A DNA stretch of 47,687 bases, from the NCBI GenBank assembly GCA_019115005.1, contig DXEK01000150.1, positions 1 to 47,687 on the forward strand. Reading direction: 5' to 3'. Of the stretch, positions 33,423 through 42,457 are shown piece by piece; the first letter of the stretch is position 1, and every line of letters begins with the position of its first letter. Under the pieces are notes generated by a model. That model did no database searches. It was not told where the DNA came from and saw nothing but the letters and a program-made list of their open reading frames with translations. The stretch is from Candidatus Fusicatenibacter merdavium (GTDB lineage: Bacteria; Bacillota; Clostridia; Lachnospirales; Lachnospiraceae). The translations under genes were made by a program, and so were the position numbers.

Positions 33423-35033
33423 ATGCGTATTACGTTTTTGGGGGCGACACATGAAGTGACCGGCAGCTGTTATTATATCGAGGCAGCCGGAAAAAAATTT
33501 CTGGTAGACTGCGGAATGGAGCAGGGGCCGCAGCTGTATGAGAATAAGCCGATCCCGGTTCCCGCGTCGCAGCTGGATTTCGTGCTGATCACACACGCGC
33601 ACATCGACCATTCCGGAAATCTTCCTATGATATATGCGCATGGTTTTCGGGGAGACGTCTATATGACGGAGGCGACCGTGGACCTGTGCAACATTATGCT
33701 TCGTGACAGCGCGCACATTCAGATGTCGGAGGCAGAGTGGAAGAACAAACGGAACCGGAGAGCGGGCAAAGAGGAATACGTTCCGCCTTATACGATGGAA
33801 GACGCCCTTGGTGTGATCAAACACCTGATCGGTTTTCCTTATGACAAGCGTGTGGAACTGGCGGATGGGATCCGGGTGCGGTTTGTGGATGCCGGACATC
33901 TGCTTGGCTCCGCGAGCATTGAACTGTGGCTGACGGAGGACGGCGTCACGAAAAAGCTGGTATTCTCGGGGGATATCGGAAATCTGGATCAGCCGCTGAT
34001 CAACAATCCTCATTATGTCAGTGAGGCGGATTATGTGATCATGGAATCCACATATGGAGACCGCAGTCACGGAGAGCGGCCGGACTATGTGACGGAGTTG
34101 GCAAAAGTGATCCAGGAAACCTTCGACAGGGGAGGAAATGTGGTCATCCCGTCCTTCGCAGTGGGCAGGACGCAGGAGATGCTGTATTTTTTGAGAGAGA
34201 TTAAGGAGCGCAGGCTGGTACAGGGTCATGGGAACTTTCCTGTCTATGTGGACAGTCCTCTGGCGGTGGAGGCGACCAATATCTTCAAGGATCACGAGCA
34301 GGACTGCTATGATTCTGCCGCGGCGGAACTCCTGGCTCAGGGGATCAACCCGATCCAGTTTCCTGGCCTGAAGCTGAGCATTACTTCCGATGAGTCCAAG
34401 GCGATCAATCTTCAGGATTATCCCAAAGTCATCATCTCCGCCAGCGGAATGTGTGACGCCGGGCGTATCAAGCACCATCTGAAACATAATCTGTGGAGAA
34501 AGGAGTGTACGATCCTGTTTGTCGGCTATCAGGCGGCGGGAACCCTCGGCCGTCATCTGCTTTCAGGGGCGACGGAAGCCAAGATCCTGGGAGAGGAGGT
34601 CCAGGTAAACGCCAGGATCTGTCAGCTTCCTGGCGTCAGCGGCCATGCGGACAATGAGGGACTGATGCAGTGGGCGTCTCACTTTAAAGTAAAACCGGAA
34701 CAGGTATTTGTCACTCACGGGGAAGATAAGGTTACGGAACTTTTTGCCGAGCGGCTGAGAAAAGAACTGGGATATTCCGCGATGGCGCCGTTCTCGGGCA
34801 CAATGTACGACCTGGCGGCGGGAGTCTTTCTGGAAGTACCCAGAGGCGTGCCGTATGAGAAGAAAGTTACGTCCACGTCGATCCGCGGGACCGGAAATCC
34901 TGTCTTTGACCGTCTTGTGGCGGCGGGACAGCGTCTGCTGGCTGTGATCCAGAGAAATAAAGGCGGAGCGAATAAGGATCTGTCCAAGTTTGCGGATCAG
35001 ATCAACAGTCTCTGCGACAAATGGGACAGATAG
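33423..35033 (+). CDS. Beta-CASP metallo-beta-lactamase-fold RNase
   Basis: This 536-residue protein has the metallo-beta-lactamase fold with a beta-CASP insert and an RMMBL (Zn-dependent RNA-processing) end, as in CPSF73-like bacterial RNases of the YSH1 group. The zinc motif is THAHIDHSG; FVDAGHLLGSASI, SGDIGN and ESTYGDR follow, then ISASGMCDAGRI and VSGHADN. It should cut or trim RNA in the cytoplasm. It differs from RNase J, which is longer with different ends. GGGGGC-type and AAAGGGGG sites precede the ATG. A terminator follows. Confidence 0.9.
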   Translation: MRITFLGATHEVTGSCYYIEAAGKKFLVDCGMEQGPQLYENKPIPVPASQLDFVLITHAHIDHSGNLPMIYAHGFRGDVYMTEATVDLCNIMLRDSAHIQMSEAEWKNKRNRRAGKEEYVPPYTMEDALGVIKHLIGFPYDKRVELADGIRVRFVDAGHLLGSASIELWLTEDGVTKKLVFSGDIGNLDQPLINNPHYVSEADYVIMESTYGDRSHGERPDYVTELAKVIQETFDRGGNVVIPSFAVGRTQEMLYFLREIKERRLVQGHGNFPVYVDSPLAVEATNIFKDHEQDCYDSAAAELLAQGINPIQFPGLKLSITSDESKAINLQDYPKVIISASGMCDAGRIKHHLKHNLWRKECTILFVGYQAAGTLGRHLLSGATEAKILGEEVQVNARICQLPGVSGHADNEGLMQWASHFKVKPEQVFVTHGEDKVTELFAERLRKELGYSAMAPFSGTMYDLAAGVFLEVPRGVPYEKKVTSTSIRGTGNPVFDRLVAAGQRLLAVIQRNKGGANKDLSKFADQINSLCDKWDR

Positions 35034-35049
35034 GCCGGTCATGAAAAAA

Positions 35050-35094
35050 CCGAAGGAGATACAACCGCATTGGCGGCGTCTCCTTCGGCTTTTC
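35050..35094 (+). terminator. Terminator of the beta-CASP gene
   Basis: CCGAAGGAGA (35050-35059) pairs with TCTCCTTCGG (35079-35088), then CTTTTC. The left flank GAAAAAAC gives a T-run on the minus strand too, so it could also end the TSCPD gene. Confidence 0.8.
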
Positions 35095-35136
35095 TCACGT
35101 TCCTTTTTTTTAAAATACCAGCGGGATTGCCGCAGC

Positions 35137-35379
35137 TTACTGCTTTGCGGATTCCAGCGCTTTGGCGAGCTGATCCGGACATGAGGTTCCGCGTCCGTTG
35201 CAGTCGGTGCCTTTCAGGCGCTTGATCACTTCGTCAGCATCCATTCCCTCGACCAGAGATGCGATTCCCTTGGTATTTCCGTTGCATCCGCCGACAAACT
35301 GAACGTTATGTACTTTATTATCCTCTGTGATCTCAAATAAAATCTTGCGGGAACAGGTTCCCTTTGTTGTGTATTCCAT
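35137..35379 (-). CDS. TSCPD-domain protein (TIGR03905 type)
   Basis: This 80-residue protein fits the short stand-alone TSCPD family: TTKGTCSRKILFEI, VGGCNGNTKGIASLVEGM and CNGRGTSCPDQLAKAL, the last giving the TSCPD name. Members bind metal or nucleotide-reductase related partners; the role of the stand-alone form is not settled. The real start is 35379, with GGAGGAAC upstream; the longer frame is a shadow. It ends near the beta-CASP terminator. Confidence 0.9.
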   Translation of the reverse strand: MEYTTKGTCSRKILFEITEDNKVHNVQFVGGCNGNTKGIASLVEGMDADEVIKRLKGTDCNGRGTSCPDQLAKALESAKQ

Positions 35380-35440
35380 GTTCAGGTTCCTCCTTCGTTT
35401 GAATATCGTCTGTTTTACCGGAAATGCGTCTGAAAATTTA

Positions 35441-35536
35441 TTCCCGCGGGCAACAAGCCAAGCGGACATGCTTGCATGTCCATTTGGCGATTGCCGCGAG
35501 GGTCAAAACCCCGCAGCTTGCTGCGGGGTTTTGACT
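35441..35536 (+). repeat. Family B repeat, copy 3 (internal deletion)
   Basis: It has hairpin I (GCCAAGCGGACAT/ATGTCCATTTGGC-type, 35457-35489), then jumps directly to TTGCCGCGAGGGTC and a perfect GTCAAAACCCCGCAGC/GCTGCGGGGTTTTGAC hairpin (35502-35535). Hairpin II of copies 1 and 2 is missing. Confidence 0.8.
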
Positions 35537-35618
35537 TCTATGATCCGCGCATCCCACGGTATTATAACACGGAAAAGAAAAATATACCACAATTTGTGGA
35601 GATATGTTAAGATAAAGG

Positions 35619-35687
35619 GTAACAGTACAGCTGTTCAGCCAGCCGGAGGGTGACGCAAAGTGACTGTTCGGCCGGCTGAACGGTTGC
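35619..35687. repeat. Family A end repeats, tandem
   Basis: GGTAACAGTACAGCTGTTCAGCC and GTTCGGCCGGCTGAACGG (35666-35683) form inverted repeats that can pair with each other. They lie 87 nt before the MTA/SAH nucleosidase gene. Confidence 0.5.
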
Positions 35688-35773
35688 AGTTAAAAGGATG
35701 ATACTGTGCACGAACAACAGATGTGCAGCTGTATGCCATCCGGAAGATTAACAGAAAGAGGTTGAGGAAAGAC

Positions 35774-36472
35774 ATGAATAAAATAGGAATCATCGGGGCA
35801 ATGGAGATCGAGGTTGCCAGGTTAAAGGAAATGATGACAGACGTTACCGTGACGGAGAAAGCGTCCATGGAGTTCAACGAAGGTCTGCTGAATGGGAAAC
35901 CGGTGGTAGTGGTCCGCTCCGGGATCGGAAAGGTAAACGCCGGGATCTGTACGCAGATCCTTGTGGACGTCTTTGGCGTTGACGGCGTGATCAACACCGG
36001 TGTGGCAGGATCTCTTCGAAGCGAAATCAACATCGGGGATATCGTCGTGTCCACAGACGCGGTTCAGCACGATATGGACGTTACCGCGCTGGGTTATACG
36101 AAAGGACAGATCCCGCAGATCGATGTGTTCGGATTTCCGGCGGACGAGACGATGCGGAAGATCGCTGCGGAAGCATGCCGGGACGTAAATCCGGATATTC
36201 AGGTATTCTCCGGGCGCGTGCTCAGCGGAGATCAGTTTGTCTCCGACAAGGAACTGAAGAAAACGCTGGTGGGAGAACTGGACGGTTTCTGCACAGAGAT
36301 GGAGGGCGGAGCCATCGCCCAGGCGGCCTATCTGAACGGCATCCCCTATGTGATCCTGCGCGCGATCTCCGACAAGGCGGACGACAGCGCCACGATGGAT
36401 TATCCGGAATTTGAAAAAAAAGCGGCGCAGCATTGTGTCAATTTGACACAGGAAATGGTGAAACGCTTGTAA
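35774..36472 (+). CDS. mtnN: 5'-methylthioadenosine/S-adenosylhomocysteine nucleosidase
   Basis: This 232-residue enzyme splits adenine from MTA and SAH, the by-products of SAM use, feeding methionine salvage and autoinducer-2 precursors. Motifs match Pfs/MTAN: GIIGAMEIEV with the catalytic Glu (equivalent of Escherichia coli E12), TEMEGGAIAQ with the ribose-binding Glu, and RAISDKADD with the catalytic Asp. The start at 35774 has AGGTTGAGGAAAG before it. Together with the homocysteine methyltransferase it forms part of the methyl cycle, though the two genes are 34 kb apart. Confidence 0.94.
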   Translation: MNKIGIIGAMEIEVARLKEMMTDVTVTEKASMEFNEGLLNGKPVVVVRSGIGKVNAGICTQILVDVFGVDGVINTGVAGSLRSEINIGDIVVSTDAVQHDMDVTALGYTKGQIPQIDVFGFPADETMRKIAAEACRDVNPDIQVFSGRVLSGDQFVSDKELKKTLVGELDGFCTEMEGGAIAQAAYLNGIPYVILRAISDKADDSATMDYPEFEKKAAQHCVNLTQEMVKRL

Positions 36473-36474
36473 AA

Positions 36475-36506
36475 CCGCTGTTTTCGCAGGAGAACGGTTC
36501 CTTTTT
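36475..36506 (+). terminator. Weak terminator of mtnN
   Basis: AACCG and CGGTT arms with CTG/CAG inside, followed by CCTTTTTCC. Short stem, so the call is soft. Confidence 0.4.
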
Positions 36507-36532
36507 CCGGGAATTTGACGAACGATTTTTAT

Positions 36533-36561
36533 TTTCAAATCCGCGATCGCAGGCTTATAAT
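36533..36561 (+). promoter_or_regulatory. Promoter of the unknown membrane protein gene
   Basis: TTTCAA (36533-36538), a 17-nt spacer and a perfect TATAAT (36556-36561), 48 nt before the start. Confidence 0.55.
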
Positions 36562-36608
36562 GTTCCCATGCCGGGCCCGGCAGAAAATAAAAAATAGGGG
36601 GCAAAAGA

Positions 36609-37328
36609 ATGCTGCAGACATGCATGAATCAGAATCTGTTCTTGTACGCAATGATAGCGGCAGGCATCGCAGGGGTATGGTGTCTGTTCTGGAGTAACCA
36701 TTTTTACAGCAAGGCGATCAAGGATCTGAGACGGCTGGACAAGCCCAGACTGAAATGGACAGGCCAGCTTTTGCAGACGGTGAAGGAGCGGAAGGAGCCG
36801 ATTGCGAATCTGGGGGCATTCCTGCGCAGTCAGGTAGCCCGGGGGCGAAGTGCCGGGATTGGGGTACAGGCCCTGAAAGCGGGGAGCCAGAATGCGGCGG
36901 CAGTGACCTTTGCGATTCTGGCGTTCAGCATCCTTGTGATGTATCTTTATGAGTATGAGACGTATCTTTGGGTTCAGTATGCAGTGGCAGGAGGCGTGAT
37001 CATCTGCGGTCTTCTGCTTTTACGGATAAATTTTGATTTTTCGGGAAAAGAGGAGATCCTTCTGGACGGATGGACCGACTATCTGGAAAATGAGATGCAG
37101 GGGAAAAAGCAGCCGGCGTATGCGCCGATGACCGGAGAGGTTCGGGAGAAGGGAAAAACGGACGCTCCGGTGCGGGAGACGTCCCGGAATGCGAAAGAAG
37201 AGGAGCAGATCAGCCAGGTGCGGGAAGGGATTCGTCAGACCGCCGCGGCCGACAGCCGTTTTTCCGGAATGCTCACTCCCGAGGAGGAAAAACTGATGCG
37301 GGAGATCATCCGGGAATATATAAAATGA
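36609..37328 (+). CDS. Membrane protein of unknown function
   Basis: I do not recognise this 239-residue protein. It has a first membrane helix (about 10-29), a cytoplasmic stretch, two further helices (about 93-110 and 118-137), and a hydrophilic end of about 100 residues finishing in EEEKLMREIIREYIK. It looks like an inner-membrane protein with a long cytoplasmic tail. GGGGGC precedes the ATG. It stands alone between the methyl-cycle gene and pgi, each with its own promoter. Confidence 0.65.
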   Translation: MLQTCMNQNLFLYAMIAAGIAGVWCLFWSNHFYSKAIKDLRRLDKPRLKWTGQLLQTVKERKEPIANLGAFLRSQVARGRSAGIGVQALKAGSQNAAAVTFAILAFSILVMYLYEYETYLWVQYAVAGGVIICGLLLLRINFDFSGKEEILLDGWTDYLENEMQGKKQPAYAPMTGEVREKGKTDAPVRETSRNAKEEEQISQVREGIRQTAAADSRFSGMLTPEEEKLMREIIREYIK

Positions 37329-37396
37329 GCATGTGATTGTGAAAATACGAACGGCGGCAGTTGCACGAAAATTTCAGGCCGGTGCGTGCAAAAGAC

Positions 37397-37425
37397 TTGA
37401 TAAAGAAGAGTGAATTTGCTACACT
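37397..37425 (+). promoter_or_regulatory. Promoter of pgi
   Basis: TTGATA (37397-37402), a 17-nt spacer and TACACT (37420-37425), about 97 nt before the start. Confidence 0.7.
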
Positions 37426-37521
37426 AGAATTGTGTGGCAGACCCATGGAATGACGGCCTTTCATATAGATTTGTCACTGCAAAGCAAAAATGCAAAAATA
37501 AATGCAAAGGAGTAAAGTGTT

Positions 37522-38871
37522 ATGGGAGCAAAAGTTACATTTGACTATTCAAAGGCAGCAGGATTTATCCGCGAAAACGAGATGGCATCCTTTGAGCAGA
37601 TCGCCAATTCTGCCAAAGAAGTCCTGACGTCCAGAAGCGGCCAGGGAAATGATTTTCTGGGATGGATCGACCTGCCGGTAGATTATGATAAAGAGGAGTT
37701 CGCACGCATCAAGGAGGCGGCGAAGCAGATCCAGAGTGATTCCGACGTCCTGCTCGTGATCGGTATCGGCGGTTCCTATCTGGGCGCCCGTGCAGCGATC
37801 GAATTCCTCCGCCACGGCTTCTACAATAACATTACGAAGGAGCAGAGGAAAACTCCGGAAATTTACTATGTTGGAAACAGCATCTCCAGCAGCTATATCC
37901 AGGGACTGATCGATGTGATCGGAGACCGTGATTTCTCGATCAACATGATTTCCAAATCCGGAACTACCACAGAGCCTGCGATTGCGTTCCGTGTCTTTAA
38001 GGAGATCCTGGAAAAGAAATATGGCAAGGAAGGCGCAGCGAAACGTATCTATGCCACCACAGACAAGGCGAAGGGAGCCCTGAAACATGTGGCGGATGAG
38101 GAAGGATACGCGACCTTCGTGGTACCGGACGATGTAGGAGGACGTTTCTCCGTTCTGACAGCAGTAGGTCTTCTGCCGATCGCAGTGTCCGGCGCGGATA
38201 TCGACCAGCTGATGGCAGGCGCTGCTTCCGGAAGAGAACTGGCTTTAAATACTCCGTTTGCTGAAAATGATGCAATGAAATATGCGGCAGTCCGCAACAT
38301 CCTGCACCGCAAAGGCAAAGCGGTGGAGATCCTTTGCAATTATGAGCCGAGCCTCCACTATGTATCCGAGTGGTGGAAACAGCTGTTCGGCGAGAGCGAA
38401 GGAAAGGATCAGAAGGGAATCTTCCCGGCGTCTGTAGATCTGACCACGGACCTTCACTCCATGGGACAGTTTATTCAGGATGGTTCCAGAATTATGTTTG
38501 AGACGGTCATGAATGTGGAGAAATCCCGTGTGGAACTGACGATCAACGAAGAGCCGGTAGATCTGGACGGCCTGAATTATCTGGCCGGAAAGACTGTAGA
38601 TTTTGTCAATAAGAGCGCGATGAACGGAACGATCCTGGCGCATACCGACGGAAATGTGCCGAATCTGATGGTAAACATTCCGGAGCAGAACGAGTTTTAT
38701 CTGGGACAGCTGTTCTACTTCTTCGAGTTTGCCTGCGGAATCAGCGGCTATGTATCCGGCGTGAACCCGTTCAACCAGCCGGGCGTTGAGAGTTATAAGA
38801 GGAATATGTTCGCTCTTCTCGGAAAACCGGGTTATGAGGAAGAGCGCGAAGAACTGCTGAAGAGACTGTAA
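37522..38871 (+). CDS. pgi: Glucose-6-phosphate isomerase
   Basis: This 449-residue cytoplasmic enzyme interconverts glucose 6-phosphate and fructose 6-phosphate. The usual signatures are present: [34 protein letters not shown] and [16 protein letters not shown], plus [12 protein letters not shown] for phosphate binding. The length equals that of Bacillus Pgi. AAAGGAG precedes the ATG. It is a single-gene unit with its own promoter. Confidence 0.97.
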   Translation: MGAKVTFDYSKAAGFIRENEMASFEQIANSAKEVLTSRSGQGNDFLGWIDLPVDYDKEEFARIKEAAKQIQSDSDVLLVIGIGGSYLGARAAIEFLRHGFYNNITKEQRKTPEIYYVGNSISSSYIQGLIDVIGDRDFSINMISKSGTTTEPAIAFRVFKEILEKKYGKEGAAKRIYATTDKAKGALKHVADEEGYATFVVPDDVGGRFSVLTAVGLLPIAVSGADIDQLMAGAASGRELALNTPFAENDAMKYAAVRNILHRKGKAVEILCNYEPSLHYVSEWWKQLFGESEGKDQKGIFPASVDLTTDLHSMGQFIQDGSRIMFETVMNVEKSRVELTINEEPVDLDGLNYLAGKTVDFVNKSAMNGTILAHTDGNVPNLMVNIPEQNEFYLGQLFYFFEFACGISGYVSGVNPFNQPGVESYKRNMFALLGKPGYEEEREELLKRL

Positions 38872-39549
38872 GAGATCCGAAGGATCCGGACAGGTCCGGA
38901 AAGCAGAAGAAGCGTCCATGAAAACAGGCATGTGCCCGGAGAGCGGAAGATCAAGCCCGGCCAGGGAAAACGTATGGAGACAGCGCCCGGTCAGAGGAAA
39001 AAGGTCCGGTCCGGATGTTCTCTGTAATCGGCGCTGTATGAGAAAGAGAAAACAGAGTGGAAACGGGAGGAACAACGTTCGAAGGCACATGGACACATAG
39101 AACTGAATAAGGAAAAAGCAGCCGCCCGGGAATCGGACCTTTCCAGATTCCCGGGCGGTTTTTTTGATATGCCCGGCAAGCGATGCTGCCTACCGCTGGC
39201 ACGCAGCGCCATTTGCCGGGCAGCGGACAGTGAGCGAATGCTGTGAACTGGTCTGCGATACACCTGGCAAGCGGCTGCCGTGCCTGCACAAAGTTTTCCA
39301 TACGGTCATTTCGCAGTAGGAACGAAAAGGTAAATATTTGTCCAGTATTTCATATCAATTTGCGGGAACTTTTCCGGCTGAGATGTTACAATGAATTTAT
39401 AAATCCCGGTGCGATGTGCAGATGACAGGAACGAAAGTTTGCAGCAGGTTTATAACAATCCGGTCAACTGCACATCTGCAAAGTTTCAGACGCGCCGGAA
39501 TGCAAGGATCAGTCTGTACAAAACGAAGAATATGGGAGGCAAAAACAGA
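38872..39549. other. Long gap between pgi and GH31 genes
   Basis: No gene is supported in this stretch; short frames are basic and lack sites. It contains the pgi terminator, a GCCCGGCAA/TTGCCGGGC hairpin (39173-39222), and a stretch at 39240-39292 resembling 5001-5045 on the other strand (GTGCAGGCACGGC shared). A possible -10 TACAAT (39387-39392) precedes the GH31 gene but its -35 is poor. Confidence 0.4.
39122..39165 (+). terminator. Terminator downstream of pgi
   Basis: CCGCCCGGGAATC (39122-39134) pairs with GATTCCCGGGCGG (39146-39158), followed by seven Ts. Confidence 0.93.
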
Positions 39550-41547
39550 ATGAGATTTTTTGAAACACAGGGGGACGCCCTGATCTTCCGCCAGGACGGC
39601 GAGACCGTAAGAGTAGAACCATGGATGCCGGACAGTCTGAGAGTCCGCGCGGGCCTGCTCAGTGATCTGGAGCAGGGGAGTGTTGCCCTTCTTCCGAAAC
39701 AGGAGACGGAGGCGGCGATTGAGATCGAAGAGATGAGAGCCACGATCACCAACGGCAAGATCACGGCAGTTCTGGAGGTTCAGCCCTGGGGGAATGCGCT
39801 GCAGATGACTTTCTGCAATCAGAAGGGAGAGGTACTGCTGAAAGAGATTTCCAACGGCGGAGCGCTGAGCCTGAGGGCAAGGCATTACAAGACGCTTCCG
39901 GGAGGAAATTTTCATCTGAAGGCAAGTTTTATCTCCGATCCGGAGGAGAAGATTTACGGAATGGGACAGTATCAGCAGGAGAGGATGAACCTGAAGGGGT
40001 GTAATCTGGAACTCGCCCACCGGAATTCTCAGGCGAGCATACCGTTTTATGTGTCCAGCCTTGGCTACGGCTTTCTGTGGCACAATGCGGCCATCGGAGA
40101 AGTACATTTCGGCACTAACACCACCGAGTGGGTGGCGGAGAGCACAAAACAGCTGGATTACTGGATCACAGCCGGGGATAATCCCCGGGAGATCGAGGAA
40201 AAATACACACTGGCAACAGGAAGAGTTCCGATGATGCCGGAGTATGGGCTTGGCTTCTGGCAGTGCAAGCTGCGCTATTACAATCAGGAGCAGGTCCTGA
40301 ATATTGCCCGGGAGTATAAGAAGAGAAACATTCCGGTGGATGTGCTTGTGATTGACTATTACCATTGGCCGCGCTGCGGCGATTACCGGTTTGACGAGGA
40401 ATATTTCCCGGATCCGGCGGCGATGGTGAAGGAGCTGAAGGAGATGGGGATCGAGACGATGGTTTCCATCTGGCCGCAGATCGACTGGAGAAGCGAGAAT
40501 TACGAAGAGATGAAGCAGCAGGGACTTTTGGTCAAGGCCAATTCCGGGGTGGATGTACAGATGGTTTTCCACGGAAACAATGTCTTCCTGGACGCGACGA
40601 ACCCCCGTACCAGAAAGTATGTGTGGAATAGGATCAAAGAGAATTACGCAGATCTGGGGATCAAAACGTTCTGGCTGGATGAGGCAGAGCCGGAATTTAC
40701 GACCTATGATTTCGAGAGTTACCGGTATTTTGCAGGTCCGGTGGCAGAGGTGGGCAATATCTATCCGAGAGAGTATGCCCGTATGTTTTATGAGGGACAG
40801 AAGGAGAACGGCCAGGACGATATCGTGAACCTTGCCCGCTGCGCGTGGGTCGGCAGCCAGAGATACGGTGCGCTGGTATGGTCCGGGGATATCTTTTCCA
40901 GCTGGGAGGATTTCCGAAAACAGATCTGCGCGGGACTTCACATGGGACTCTGCGGCATTCCCTGGTGGACGACGGATATCGGCGGATTCCACGGTGGAAA
41001 CATCGAGGATGAAGGGTTCCGGGAACTTCTCGTGCGCTGGTTCCAGTTCGGAGCGTTCTGTCCGGTCATGAGAATCCACGGCAACCGCGATCCCCATGAG
41101 AAGATCATTAACAAGGCAGGAGAGGAGCGCGAGTGGACGGGTGCGGACAATGAGGTTTGGAGCTTCGGCGAGGACAATTATCCGATCCTGGTGAAATATA
41201 TTCAGCTTCGCGAGGCCATGAGAGATTATACCCGTTCCGTTATGCGAGAGGCTCACGAGAAAGGCCATCCGGTCATGCGGACGCTGTTTTATGAGTTTCC
41301 GGAGGATGCAGAGTGCTGGGATATCACGGATGAGTATATGTTCGGATCAGACATCCTGGTTGCGCCGGTGGTACAGCCGGATGTGAGAACGAGAACCGTC
41401 TACCTGCCGGCGGGCGCATCCTGGACAGACATCAGCGACGGAAAGATGTATGAGGGCGGACGCGCCTATGAGATCGATGCGCCGATCGAAAAGATCCCGG
41501 CCTTCCTGCGGGATGGGCATCAGAGTGAACTGATCGGTAAGATCTGA
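39550..41547 (+). CDS. GH31 alpha-glycosidase, likely alpha-xylosidase or alpha-glucosidase
   Basis: The 665-residue protein has the GH31 plan: an N-terminal beta-sandwich (about 1-200), then the barrel with VDVLVIDYYHWPRCGDYRFD, the nucleophile Asp 377 in FWLDEAEP, and the acid/base Asp 514 in HGNRDP. The C-terminal strands follow, with FGSDILVAPVV. The wider nucleophile motif matches GH31 enzymes that act on alpha-xylosides or alpha-glucosides with charged pockets; substrate is not certain. No signal peptide. The start at 39550 has GGGAGG 10 nt upstream; the longer frame from 39409 is not supported. It would work with imported xylo-oligosaccharides. Confidence 0.9.
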   Translation: MRFFETQGDALIFRQDGETVRVEPWMPDSLRVRAGLLSDLEQGSVALLPKQETEAAIEIEEMRATITNGKITAVLEVQPWGNALQMTFCNQKGEVLLKEISNGGALSLRARHYKTLPGGNFHLKASFISDPEEKIYGMGQYQQERMNLKGCNLELAHRNSQASIPFYVSSLGYGFLWHNAAIGEVHFGTNTTEWVAESTKQLDYWITAGDNPREIEEKYTLATGRVPMMPEYGLGFWQCKLRYYNQEQVLNIAREYKKRNIPVDVLVIDYYHWPRCGDYRFDEEYFPDPAAMVKELKEMGIETMVSIWPQIDWRSENYEEMKQQGLLVKANSGVDVQMVFHGNNVFLDATNPRTRKYVWNRIKENYADLGIKTFWLDEAEPEFTTYDFESYRYFAGPVAEVGNIYPREYARMFYEGQKENGQDDIVNLARCAWVGSQRYGALVWSGDIFSSWEDFRKQICAGLHMGLCGIPWWTTDIGGFHGGNIEDEGFRELLVRWFQFGAFCPVMRIHGNRDPHEKIINKAGEEREWTGADNEVWSFGEDNYPILVKYIQLREAMRDYTRSVMREAHEKGHPVMRTLFYEFPEDAECWDITDEYMFGSDILVAPVVQPDVRTRTVYLPAGASWTDISDGKMYEGGRAYEIDAPIEKIPAFLRDGHQSELIGKI

Positions 41548-41563
41548 CGGAATGATCAATAAA

Positions 41564-41649
41564 AAGAGATGTCCCTGAAAGCAGAACACATCCGGCATCG
41601 GATCAGAGGATCTGATGCCGGATGTGTTCTGCTTTCAGGGACATCTCTT
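41564..41649. terminator. Very long bidirectional terminator hairpin
   Basis: A 36-nt left arm (41564-41599) pairs perfectly with 41614-41649, and five further pairs close on a 4-nt AGAG loop, a stem of about 41 bp. T-rich tracts follow on both strands. It lies between the convergent GH31 gene and the small minus-strand gene. Confidence 0.85.
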
Positions 41650-41705
41650 GCATTTTCTCTTTTTATTATCTTACAGTTCCGGGAGAAAACGACACTCTTT
41701 TTCGG

Positions 41706-41972
41706 TTAATCTTCCTCGATCACCTGAATCTCCAGAAAATCAAATTCGATTTCCTCGATCCAGTTATCCTGACGGAATTTTGTCTTGCTGTGACGCTTGA
41801 AATCCGTGATATTGGAATCCAGCCAGATCGGAACGGCAAGATTCCATGCGTCGCAGATGCTGTTCAGTCCGCGGAAAATTTTGTGGGTACGGGTTTCCGA
41901 TGTATCGTCACAGACAACCATGTCTTTGAGCGTGTGATTTTTGTGAACCAGCCGGCCCCAGAGTCGAAACAT
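41706..41972 (-). CDS. Small conserved-looking protein of unknown function
   Basis: This 88-residue protein starts MFRLWGRLVHKNHTLKDMVV and ends LEIQVIEED. Traits that recur in similar small Lachnospiraceae proteins, as I recall, are CDDTSETRTHKIF, IWLDSNITDFKRHSKTKF and WIEEIEFDFLEIQV. It is acidic at the end and has no signal or membrane helix. No function is known to me. AAAGGA precedes the ATG at 41972. A near-perfect promoter lies upstream. Confidence 0.75.
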   Translation of the reverse strand: MFRLWGRLVHKNHTLKDMVVCDDTSETRTHKIFRGLNSICDAWNLAVPIWLDSNITDFKRHSKTKFRQDNWIEEIEFDFLEIQVIEED

Positions 41973-42081
41973 ATTCTTCGGTCCTTTCTGAAAAAAGTGT
42001 AACGGTTTATCCGGCGGAACAGCTGCCAAAAAAGTACTTTTCTGTGGCTGACCGCCCGGAGCAGTGATTACCTTTCTGATA

Positions 42082-42110
42082 CTATATCATGTTGTGAAAA
42101 GTGTGTCAAA
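42082..42110 (-). promoter_or_regulatory. Promoter of the small conserved protein
   Basis: On the minus strand TTGACA (42110-42105), a 17-nt spacer and TATAGT (42087-42082), about 110 nt before the start. Both boxes are close to consensus. Confidence 0.85.
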
Positions 42111-42300
42111 CAGGAACCTTTCACCCTTGTCCCCCAGTGGAAATTATAATATACTACTAAAAGAATCCTCTGCTTGCCGTAATCTTAAAATAACCTTAAG
42201 ACTTTTCCACGGCGAAATAAAAATTTCATTGCTAAGATATTCATGCAAAACAAAAACAACAGGTCTGGTTTGTGATACATGCGGTATGATAGAATCTGAC

Positions 42301-42327
42301 GTAACAGTTCAATTGTTGAACGATTGC
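42301..42327. repeat. GTTCAA palindrome (family A end, degenerate)
   Basis: GTAACAGTTCAATTGTTGAACG, with the core GTTCAATTGTTGAAC. It lies within the long leader before the two-component system. Confidence 0.45.
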
Positions 42328-42457
42328 GCTCTGCGTGTATCGGACGGAATTCCTGTGTGTCTGTTTTGAACGGATCGGAAGAGGGAGCACGTTGCCTTTC
42401 TGCCGTTTCCGGGAGCAGTCTGATATCTCATAGCAGAAGCAGAGAGTAAGAGGTCGT

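Noticed and set aside
39397..41268. 623-residue minus-strand open frame opposite the GH31 gene
   Set aside because: It mirrors the codon bias of the GH31 gene; the GH31 catalytic motifs on the plus strand settle the matter.
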